This document shows, one piece after another, positions 57,663-64,000 of a DNA stretch of 64,000 bases. Position 1 is the first letter of the stretch. Every line of letters starts with the position of its first letter. The stretch is from Acidiphilium sp. C61 (lineage in GTDB: Bacteria > Pseudomonadota > Alphaproteobacteria > Acetobacterales > Acetobacteraceae), in assembly GCF_902712915.1 (NCBI RefSeq), contig NZ_CACTIA010000005.1, positions 2,702,501 to 2,766,500 on the forward strand. Reading direction: 5' to 3'. The translations under genes were made by a program, and so were the position numbers. Below the pieces are notes generated by a model that ran no database searches, was not told the DNA's origin, and saw only the letters and a program-made list of their open reading frames with translations.

Positions 57663-58757
57663 TCAGACGTTGAAGCGGAACAGCAGGACGTCGCCATCCT
57701 GGACAATATAATTGCGCCCCTCGATTCGCAGCTTCCCCGCATCGCGCGCGCCGGCCTCGCCGTTGCAGGCGACGTAGTCGTCATAGGCGATGGTTTCGCA
57801 GGCGATGAAGCCGCGCTCGAAATCGCCGTGGATCACGCCCGCGGCTGCCGGGGCGGCGGTGCCGCGCGTGATCGTCCAGGCGCGGGTCTCCTTCGGGCCG
57901 CAGGTGAAATAGGTGATGAGGCCGAGCAGGTCGTGGCCGGCGCGGATCACCCGGTCGAGCCCGGAATCGGCGAGGCCCAGCCCGTCGAGGAACTCCTCGC
58001 GCTCGCCGGCGGGCAGCTGCGCCACCTCGGCCTCGATCGCGGCCGAGACGATCACATGCGCCGCCCCCTGCGCCACCGCCATTTCTGCCACCCGTGCCGA
58101 TTGCGCGTTGCCGATCGCGGCCGAGGCTTCCTCGACATTGCAGACATACAGAACCGGCTTCGCGGTGAGCAGTTGCAGCCGCCGCACCGCCTCCTCCTCG
58201 CCGGCGGGAATCGCGGTGCGCGCCGGCTTTCCGTCTTCCAGCACCTTCAGCAGCGGCTCGATCAGGGCGAGTTCGGCGGCGGCGGCGCGGTCATTGCCGC
58301 GGGCCTTCTTCTGCAGGTTGGGCACGCGCTTCTGCAGGCTTTCGAGATCGGCCAGCATCAGCTCGGTCTCGACCGTGTCGGCGTCGCGCAGCGGATCGAT
58401 ATGGCCCTCGACATGGGTGATGTCGTCATCCTCGAAGCAGCGCAGAACGTGGATGATGGCGTCGACCTCGCGGATATTGGCGAGGAACTGGTTGCCGAGC
58501 CCCTCGCCCTTCGCCGCCCCGCGCACGAGGCCGGCGATGTCGACGAATTCGAGGCTGGTGGGCACGGTCTTCACCGACTTGCCGATCTTTGCCAGCACGT
58601 CGATCCTGGGATCGGGCACGGCGACGCGTCCGACATTCGGCTCGATCGTGCAGAACGGATAATTCGCCGCCTGCGCCGCGACGGTCGCGGTCAGCGCGTT
58701 GAACAGGGTCGACTTGCCGACATTGGGCAGGCCGACGATGCCGCAGTTGAAACCCAT
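57663..58757 (-). CDS. ychF: Redox-regulated ATPase YchF (OLA1 family)
   Basis: YchF is an Obg-family P-loop protein that prefers ATP and binds ribosomes. The 364-residue product starts MGFNCGIVGLPNVGKSTLFNALT with the P-loop at 9-16, has the switch region DIAGLVRGAAKGEGLGNQFLANIREVDAIIHVLRCF, and ends with the TGS domain (TYFTCGPKETRAWTI to VQDGDVLLFRFNV). Adjacent to pth, as in very many bacteria. Confidence 0.97.
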   Translation of the reverse strand: MGFNCGIVGLPNVGKSTLFNALTATVAAQAANYPFCTIEPNVGRVAVPDPRIDVLAKIGKSVKTVPTSLEFVDIAGLVRGAAKGEGLGNQFLANIREVDAIIHVLRCFEDDDITHVEGHIDPLRDADTVETELMLADLESLQKRVPNLQKKARGNDRAAAAELALIEPLLKVLEDGKPARTAIPAGEEEAVRRLQLLTAKPVLYVCNVEEASAAIGNAQSARVAEMAVAQGAAHVIVSAAIEAEVAQLPAGEREEFLDGLGLADSGLDRVIRAGHDLLGLITYFTCGPKETRAWTITRGTAAPAAAGVIHGDFERGFIACETIAYDDYVACNGEAGARDAGKLRIEGRNYIVQDGDVLLFRFNV

Positions 58758-58758
58758 C

Positions 58759-59337
58759 TCAGGCGGTGTCCTTGGTCAGGAGGGCGACTTTCGTCATGAA
58801 ATCTTCCGGCTTGCCGGCAGCGAGCAGGGGGGCGGCGTCGGAGACGGCTTCGAGCGTATCGACCAGCCAGTCCTCGTCCGTCTTCGCGAAATTGCCGAGC
58901 ACATGGCCGTGCACCCGCGCCTTGTCGCCCGGATGGCCGATGCCGAGGCGCACACGCCAGTAATCCTGGGTGCCGAGCGTGCGGTCGATGCTGCGCAGGC
59001 CGTTATGGCCGGCCGCGCCGCCGCCGCGCTTCACCCGCACCTTGCCGGGGATCAGGTCGAGCTCGTCGTGAAACACGGTCACGGCATCCGGCGCCAGCTT
59101 GAAGAAGGCGCTGGCCGGCTGCACCGCGCGGCCCGACTCGTTCATGTAGGTCAGCGGCTTGAGGGCGACGATCTTCTCGCCGCCGACGCTGCCCTCGCTC
59201 ACCAGGCCGGAAAAGCGCTTCCGCCACGGTGCGAAACCGTGGCGGTCGGCGATCACGTCGATCGCCATGAAGCCGATATTGTGACGGTTCCGTGCCATCC
59301 CGGGTTCGGGATTGCCGAGGCCGACCCACAGCTTCAT
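58759..59337 (-). CDS. pth: Peptidyl-tRNA hydrolase
   Basis: Pth releases peptides from prematurely dropped peptidyl-tRNA. The 192-residue protein has [25 protein letters not shown] with the catalytic His19, [24 protein letters not shown] and [13 protein letters not shown]. Next to ychF (one-base gap) and rplY, the usual triplet. Confidence 0.97.
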   Translation of the reverse strand: MKLWVGLGNPEPGMARNRHNIGFMAIDVIADRHGFAPWRKRFSGLVSEGSVGGEKIVALKPLTYMNESGRAVQPASAFFKLAPDAVTVFHDELDLIPGKVRVKRGGGAAGHNGLRSIDRTLGTQDYWRVRLGIGHPGDKARVHGHVLGNFAKTDEDWLVDTLEAVSDAAPLLAAGKPEDFMTKVALLTKDTA

Positions 59338-59355
59338 GGCGAGGGTTCCGCGATA

Positions 59356-60009
59356 TTACTTCTTGCCGCCCTTGGCGCCGCCCTTGGCACCGCCCTTGGC
59401 CGGCGCGGCCGCGGCACCTTCGGCGGGCGCGGCCTCGGCCACCACGGTCGGCGGCGCGATCGTCGCGATCACGAAGTCACGGTCGGTGATGGTCGGCTTG
59501 GCAACGCCGGTGCCCTTGAGATCGGACCAGCGGATGTTGTCGTTGATGTCGAGCGGGCCGAGATCCGCCTCGAAATGATCGGGGATGTGATCCGGGTCGC
59601 ACATCACCTCGACGGCGTGGCGCACGACGTTCAGCACGCCGCCACGCTTCATGCCCACCGAGATCAGCTCGTTGAGGAAGTTGACGTTCACCGCGACGCG
59701 AACCGGCTCGCCGGCGGCGAGGCGCTGGAAATCGACATGCTCGGGCTGGTCGGTGACCGGATGCAGCTGGATGTCGCGCATCAGGGCACGGGCCTTGCCC
59801 GTCGCGGTCTCGATCTCGTAGAGGCGCGAGCGCCAGCCGCCGCGCTTCATCTCGCGCAGCACGATACGCGGATCGAGCGCGATCAGGGAGGGTTCCTGCT
59901 TCGCCCCGTAAATCACCGCCGGCACCTTGCCGGCCCGCCGTGTCGCCCGCGCCACCCCCTTGCCGGCCCGCGTGCGATCCTCGGCCGCAATGGTCTCAAA
60001 CTTGGCCAT
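59356..60009 (-). CDS. rplY: 50S ribosomal protein L25/general stress protein Ctc
   Basis: A 217-residue Ctc-type L25 with N-terminal 5S rRNA-binding domain ([22 protein letters not shown]) and the C-terminal TL5 domain ([30 protein letters not shown]), ending in a Lys/Gly-rich tail with [11 protein letters not shown] repeats. The start [13 protein letters not shown] is chosen over a slightly longer frame. A hairpin with seven T lies in its leader. Confidence 0.95.
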   Translation of the reverse strand: MAKFETIAAEDRTRAGKGVARATRRAGKVPAVIYGAKQEPSLIALDPRIVLREMKRGGWRSRLYEIETATGKARALMRDIQLHPVTDQPEHVDFQRLAAGEPVRVAVNVNFLNELISVGMKRGGVLNVVRHAVEVMCDPDHIPDHFEADLGPLDINDNIRWSDLKGTGVAKPTITDRDFVIATIAPPTVVAEAAPAEGAAAAPAKGGAKGGAKGGKK

Positions 60010-60031
60010 TCTTCGCTCCATGAACTCAATG

Positions 60032-60058
60032 AAAAAAACCGGCCTCCAGGGGTGCCGG
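60032..60058 (-). terminator. Hairpin plus T7 between lptB and rplY
   Basis: CCGGC/GCCGG stem (10-base loop) on the minus strand followed by seven T. It ends the LPS-transport transcript, or acts as an attenuator of rplY, whose ATG is only 23 bp further on. Confidence 0.6.
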
Positions 60059-60138
60059 CAGGGTTCGCCTAGCCCATCGGGGCCGGCGTGACAAGATTTG
60101 CCGCCGCATGCACGCGTTTCGCGCGGCGGCGGGCGAGG

Positions 60139-60936
60139 TCAGAGCATGAAACGGTCGCCGAGATACACGCGGCGGACCTCGGGATGCGCCACCACCTCGT
60201 CGGGCACGCCCTCCATCAGCACATGGCCCTCATGCAGGATATAGGCGCGGTCGATCACTTCCAGCGTCTCGCGGACATTGTGGTCGGTGATGACGACGCC
60301 GAGGCCGCGCTGCTTGAGCTGGGCGACCATGTCGCGAATCTCGCCGACCGCGATCGGGTCGATGCCGGCCAGCGGCTCGTCGAGCAGGATGTAGCTCGGC
60401 CCGGTCGCCAGCGCGCGGGCGATCTCGACGCGGCGGCGCTCGCCGCCGGAGAGGGCCAGTGCCGGGGTGCGGCGCAGATGCGAGATGCCGAACTCGGCGA
60501 GCAGGTCGTCCAGCATCGCCTCGCGGCGGTCGGGGTCGGCCTCGACCACTTCGAGCGCCGCGGTGATGTTCTGCTCCACCGTGAGGCCGCGGAACACGCT
60601 GGCCTCCTGCGGCAGGTAGCCGATGCCGAGCCGCGCGCGGCGATACATCGGCAGGGTCGAGATGTCGGCGCCGTCGAGCAGGATCGAGCCGGTATCCGGC
60701 TGGATGAGCCCGACGATCATGTAGAAGGTGGTGGTCTTGCCGGCGCCGTTCGGCCCGAGCAGGCCGACCGCCTCGCCCCGCCGCAGCGTCACCGAGACAT
60801 TGCGCACCACGGGGCGCTTGCGGAAGCTCTTGCCGAGGCCGCGGGCGACGAGCCCGTGCTCGGCGGCGGCGGCGGCGGGAGTGCTGCCCTGCTGTGCCGC
60901 GATGCCGCCCGGGATGACGCGAAGCTGATCCTTCAT
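60139..60936 (-). CDS. lptB: LPS export ABC transporter ATP-binding protein LptB
   Basis: LptB powers extraction of LPS from the inner membrane with LptFG. The 265-residue protein has Walker A GPNGAGKTT at 61-69, the Q-loop near PQEASVFRGLTVEQN, the ABC signature LSGGERRRVEIARALA, Walker B YILLDEPLAGIDP and the switch His in VITDHNVRETL. An N-terminal ~28-residue extension precedes the usual LptB start. Overlaps lptA by ATGA. Confidence 0.95.
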   Translation of the reverse strand: MKDQLRVIPGGIAAQQGSTPAAAAAEHGLVARGLGKSFRKRPVVRNVSVTLRRGEAVGLLGPNGAGKTTTFYMIVGLIQPDTGSILLDGADISTLPMYRRARLGIGYLPQEASVFRGLTVEQNITAALEVVEADPDRREAMLDDLLAEFGISHLRRTPALALSGGERRRVEIARALATGPSYILLDEPLAGIDPIAVGEIRDMVAQLKQRGLGVVITDHNVRETLEVIDRAYILHEGHVLMEGVPDEVVAHPEVRRVYLGDRFML

Positions 60937-61946
60937 CGCGCTGCTTTCGCGCCCGAATGCGGCGATTTCGCGGCGCCTTGCCGCTGCGCTTGTGTGCTGT
61001 CGGGAATGATCAGCCCCTCGACCCGCTGACCCGGACGGGAGACCAGCGTCGCGATGCCGGTCTTCATGTTGATCTGCGCGATCTGGCCGGCGAGCTCGTT
61101 GGGGCCATGGGTGATGTGGACATTGCCGGTCAGGATCGCGATGCCGCTCGCCGGATGGTAGACGCCATGATCGCCGGTCGCGACGTCGCTTTGCGTGGTC
61201 ACCACCACATGCCCCTCGGCCACCACCTTGCGCAGCTTGCTGGCGTCGGTTTGCGCGGCGGAGGGCGGAGCGCCGGCAGGCGCCTTGGTCACGGGCGCTG
61301 CCTGCGGCTTCGCCGCGGGCGCTGCCGGCGCGAAATAGCCGGTCAGCCGATCGGCGGTGACCGAGCGGCCATCCTTGCCGACCACCCTGGCATGGCCGAT
61401 GGCAACCGCCTTCCGCGCATCGGACCAGTATTGCAGGGCGCGTGTGGCGGTGACGGTCTCGCTCGGCGTGACCAGCCTGAGCCCGTGGCCGGTCAGCACC
61501 AGCTCGTGGCGGCTCATGTGATAGACCGCGAGATCGCCGAAGGCCTGTTCCGTCGCGGTGAAGATGTGGACATGGCCGACCGCTTCGAGCCGGGTGATCT
61601 GCGAGGCGCCGGAATCGAGCCCGCCGAGGCCGGTCGCCGGGGGCGTCTGTTGGGGCGTCTGCGGCGTCGTCTGCGGGGCGGCCGGCTTGCCGGCGCCGGC
61701 CGGGGCCGGGCTGTAATGGGCGACGAGCTGGTCCGCCGTCACCGTGACGCTGCCGCGCACCGCCTTCGCATTGCCGCTGGCGGTGACGATCCGCGTCTTC
61801 TGGTTCCAGGCGATGCCGTTCTGCGCGGTGATGTCGATCGGCGTCGGTTGGCCGCCGGCGGGACCGAAGCCGAGCGACTGCGCGACCGCGGTGCCGGGGA
61901 GGGCGACGAGGAGCAGCGCTGCGGCGCGCCGGGCCTGCACGATCAT
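60933..61946 (-). CDS. lptA: LPS transport periplasmic protein LptA (organic solvent tolerance A)
   Basis: LptA forms the periplasmic bridge for LPS. The 337-residue precursor begins MIVQARRAAALLLVALPGTAVAQS, a clear signal peptide. Two OstA-like repeats follow (WNQKTRIVTASGNAKAVRGSVTVTADQLVAHY and ALQYWSDARKAVAIGHARVVGKDGRSVTADRL), then a Pro/Gln/Ala-rich linker and the C-terminal NVHITHGPNELAGQIAQINMKTG. As given, the upstream frame of lptC reads into this gene without a stop; I treat them as two genes because the signal peptide would otherwise be internal. Confidence 0.85.
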   Translation of the reverse strand: MIVQARRAAALLLVALPGTAVAQSLGFGPAGGQPTPIDITAQNGIAWNQKTRIVTASGNAKAVRGSVTVTADQLVAHYSPAPAGAGKPAAPQTTPQTPQQTPPATGLGGLDSGASQITRLEAVGHVHIFTATEQAFGDLAVYHMSRHELVLTGHGLRLVTPSETVTATRALQYWSDARKAVAIGHARVVGKDGRSVTADRLTGYFAPAAPAAKPQAAPVTKAPAGAPPSAAQTDASKLRKVVAEGHVVVTTQSDVATGDHGVYHPASGIAILTGNVHITHGPNELAGQIAQINMKTGIATLVSRPGQRVEGLIIPDSTQAQRQGAAKSPHSGAKAAR

Positions 61947-62684
61947 GAGCCGCTTCCGTCCTGTCCGGGGGGGGGATGACAGGTTCGCCTGGTCGAGCAC
62001 GAGATGCGAGGGGCCGGTGAAGGTGACGGTCTGGCCGTGGTTGCGGGCGACGAAGCCATCCGCCGCGGTCAGCGTGCCGAACGGTCCATAGGCGGAAACC
62101 GGCGTCTTGCCGGTCGCGACGCCGGCCTTGATGTCGATCGTCGCACGGCGCGTCCGCATGGTGGTGCCGTCGGCGCGGTAGAGCGTGACCTTGCCGGCGA
62201 GATCGAGTCGCTGGGATTTCTGGTGGTAGACCCCGTTGCTCGCATCGAGCATGAACCATGAGCCGCTGCGGGTCGTGATGTCACCTTTCGGCCGGTCGAG
62301 ATCGAGCTGGTCGCCGCCGCTCTGGACCGCATGGCTGGCGGTGATGGTGAATTTCTCGCCCCGCGCGTCGATTCCGCGATATTGCGCGCCGGTCAGCCGC
62401 GACAGCGCGGCAGCGTTGCTGCCCGGCATCTCGCGATAGGTGACGCGGCCGAAGCGCGCGCCGCTGCGCAGGCCCGGAAAGATGACGATGGCGACGAGCA
62501 GGATCGCGGCAAGGGCGGGAAGGATGACCTTGGCGGCGCCGACGATGCGCCGCTGGCGGCCGAGCGCGGCGCGCTGGCGATCGCGCGAGTCGGTGAGGGA
62601 GGCGAACCATGCTTCGGACCGGCTCCGCAGGCCGCCCCGCGGCCGCGGCGGGCCGGGCTGGTGCGGTGTGCGCGCCGCGTTCAC
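61947..62684 (-). CDS. lptC: LPS export membrane protein LptC, reading into lptA as given
   Basis: LptC anchors the Lpt bridge to the inner membrane. After a basic cytoplasmic N-terminus comes a membrane helix (VILPALAAILLVAIVIFPGL, about 54-73) and an OstA-type beta-jellyroll (DARGEKFTITASHAV, QKSQRLDLAGKVTLYRADG, GFVARNHGQTVTFTGPSHLVLDQ). The frame has no stop before lptA. A run of nine G on the plus strand (61967-61975) lies at the end; with eight it would end in TGA overlapping the lptA ATG (ATGA). GTG start, coupled to kdsD by GTGA. Confidence 0.85.
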
Positions 62685-63715
62685 GCGACACCCGCCCGCA
62701 ACAGGTCGTGCATGTGGACGATGCCGAGCACGCGCGTCGCGCCATCCACCACGAACAGCGACATCACCCGCGGGGTCAGCGCCGTCATGTCGTGCAGCGC
62801 GTCCTCGGCCAGGCGTTCCGGCCCGATCACCCGCGGGTTCGGGGTCATGACCTGGCCGACCTCGCGGGCCAGCAGGTCCGGCGCCATGGCGCGGCGCAGG
62901 TCGCCATCGGTGACGACGCCGAGCAGATGACCCCCGCCGTCGACGACGCCGAGGCAGCCGAAATGCTTCGCGGTGATCAGCAGGATCGCCTGGTCCATCC
63001 GCGTGCCCGGGGCGGCGAGCGGCACCTCCTCGCCGGTATGCATCAGGTCGCGGACCCGCCGGAGCCGGGCGCCGAGCTTGCCGCCGGGATGGAACAGGCC
63101 GAAATCCGCGGCGGTGAAGCCGCGCCGGGCGAGCAGGGCGACGGCGATGGCGTCGCCGAGCGCCATCTGCATCGTCGTGCTGGTGGTCGGCGCCATGCCG
63201 ATCGGCCCGGCCTCGGGGGCCGTGGGCAGCAGCAGCACGAGATCGGCGGCGCGGGCCAGCGTGCTCTCCGCCCGGCTGGTGATCGCGATCAGCGGCAGCG
63301 CGAAGCGGCGGACATGGGAGACGATGTCGGCCAGTTCGGCGGCCTCGCCGGAATTGGACAGGGCGATGACCGCATCGCCCGGCACGATCATGCCGAGATC
63401 GCCATGGCTGGCCTCGGCCGGATGGACGAACAGCGCCGGCGTGCCGGTGGAGGCGAGGGTGGCGGTGATCTTGCGGGCGACATGCCCCGACTTGCCCATG
63501 CCGGTGACGACGACGCGGCCGCCGATTCCGGCCAGCAGCGCGATGGCGGCGGCGAAGGTCTCGCCCAGCGTGCCCGCGAGCGCGGTCAGCGCCGCGGCTT
63601 CGGTCGCCAGCACGTCGCGCGCGATGGCGAGATCGGCGGCGGCAGCGGCTTCATCCGGGGCAGGCGCGGCAGTGTCGCGGGTGGGGGCAACAGGCATGGT
63701 CTGTCCGCTCGTCAT
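62681..63715 (-). CDS. kdsD: Arabinose-5-phosphate isomerase
   Basis: KdsD converts ribulose-5-phosphate to arabinose-5-phosphate for Kdo synthesis. The 344-residue protein has a SIS domain (VVVTGMGKSGHVARKI, FVHPAEASHGDLGMI and SNSGEAAEL with catalytic polar residues) followed by two CBS domains (DLMHTGEEVPL to GVVTDGDLRRAM, and VMTPNPRVIG to VLGIVHMHDLL). Length is slightly above E. coli KdsD because of an Ala-rich N-terminus. Coupled to lptC. Confidence 0.95.
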   Translation of the reverse strand: MTSGQTMPVAPTRDTAAPAPDEAAAAADLAIARDVLATEAAALTALAGTLGETFAAAIALLAGIGGRVVVTGMGKSGHVARKITATLASTGTPALFVHPAEASHGDLGMIVPGDAVIALSNSGEAAELADIVSHVRRFALPLIAITSRAESTLARAADLVLLLPTAPEAGPIGMAPTTSTTMQMALGDAIAVALLARRGFTAADFGLFHPGGKLGARLRRVRDLMHTGEEVPLAAPGTRMDQAILLITAKHFGCLGVVDGGGHLLGVVTDGDLRRAMAPDLLAREVGQVMTPNPRVIGPERLAEDALHDMTALTPRVMSLFVVDGATRVLGIVHMHDLLRAGVA

Positions 63716-63778
63716 GGTCCTGTATGGGACGATGCGCCGTGCCGGGTCAACACGATCGCGCGCGGCGCGGCGCGGCTG

Positions 63779-64000
63779 TCAGCGATGGCTGAAAATATCC
63801 GGCTCTTCGAAGCCGAGCAGGTCGAGCTTCGCCCGCGCCGGCAGGAAACGGTAGCAGGCATCGGCCAGCTCCCGCCGTCCCTCGCGCATCAGCAGCGCTT
63901 CGAGCCGGGCCCAGATCGCATGCAGATGCAGCACGTCCGATGCGGCATAGGCGCATTGCTCCGGCGTGAGGTCCGCGGCCCCCCAGTCGCTGGTCTGCTG
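63779..64000 (-). CDS. rnd: Ribonuclease D family 3'-5' exonuclease, 5' part cut by window
   Basis: The last 73 residues of an RNase D-like protein. They begin QQTSDWGAADLTPEQCAYAASDVLHL, with the DEDDy-type exonuclease block in which Tyr and Asp of YAASDV are catalytic, and end LGFEEPDIFSHR. The short C-terminus after this motif, without HRDC domains, fits the small alphaproteobacterial Rnd-like exonuclease that normally precedes kdsD-lptC-lptA-lptB. The remainder lies off the right edge. Confidence 0.88.
   Translation of the reverse strand, partial: QQTSDWGAADLTPEQCAYAASDVLHLHAIWARLEALLMREGRRELADACYRFLPARAKLDLLGFEEPDIFSHR

Overview
The window is about 64 kb of GC-rich chromosome, densely coding on both strands, from an alphaproteobacterium that looks like a member of the Acetobacteraceae, probably Acidiphilium or a close relative. 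The reasons are a squalene-hopene cyclase, aerobic cobalamin genes (cobS, cobT), an alphaproteobacterial order of LPS-transport genes next to an RNase D gene, an F1 ATP synthase operon in atpHAGDC order, and housekeeping proteins of alphaproteobacterial type. The genus is an inference from gene content, not from a search.

Layout. 1-5.7 kb: coaBC (cut by the window edge) and ubiE, divergent mutM, then trpF, pyrF, a LapA-like membrane protein, ihfB, marC, mobA and tRNA-His, all on the minus strand. 5.7-13.8 kb: asd, an isoaspartyl peptidase, an enoyl-CoA hydratase, an MFS transporter with bolA, then a J-domain protein, cobS and cobT. 13.8-16.7 kb: a three-gene MotA/MotB/OmpA-like unit. 16.8-22.4 kb: an inositol-monophosphatase family gene, efp, two small HTH genes, an export operon (LysE, EamA, a small GCSCC protein) and a divergent LysR regulator whose HTH is shortened in frame.

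22.4-36.1 kb is the accessory part. A 2.8-kb block encoding an 899-residue membrane protein occurs twice in direct orientation, 9,051 bp apart. Between the copies lie metH, a frameshifted membrane gene with 147-bp tandem repeats, and a GFA-family gene. After the second copy come two adjacent IS5-family elements inserted between palindromic repeats.

36-50 kb: a soluble chemoreceptor, rpsB-tsf, hemW, tRNA-Pro, a class A PBP, prfB with its programmed frameshift, tRNA-Leu, shc, a second copy of one IS, and malonyl-CoA decarboxylase. A family of REP/BIME-like palindromes ending in CTAG sits in the intergenic spaces here. It supplies the TAG stop codon of several genes and the TA target of the IS elements.

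50-64 kb is housekeeping on the minus strand: atpHAGDC, priA, ychF, pth, rplY, and the LPS-transport cluster rnd-kdsD-lptC-lptA-lptB. As given, lptC runs into lptA through a 9-base homopolymer. Removing one base would restore two genes with an ATGA overlap.
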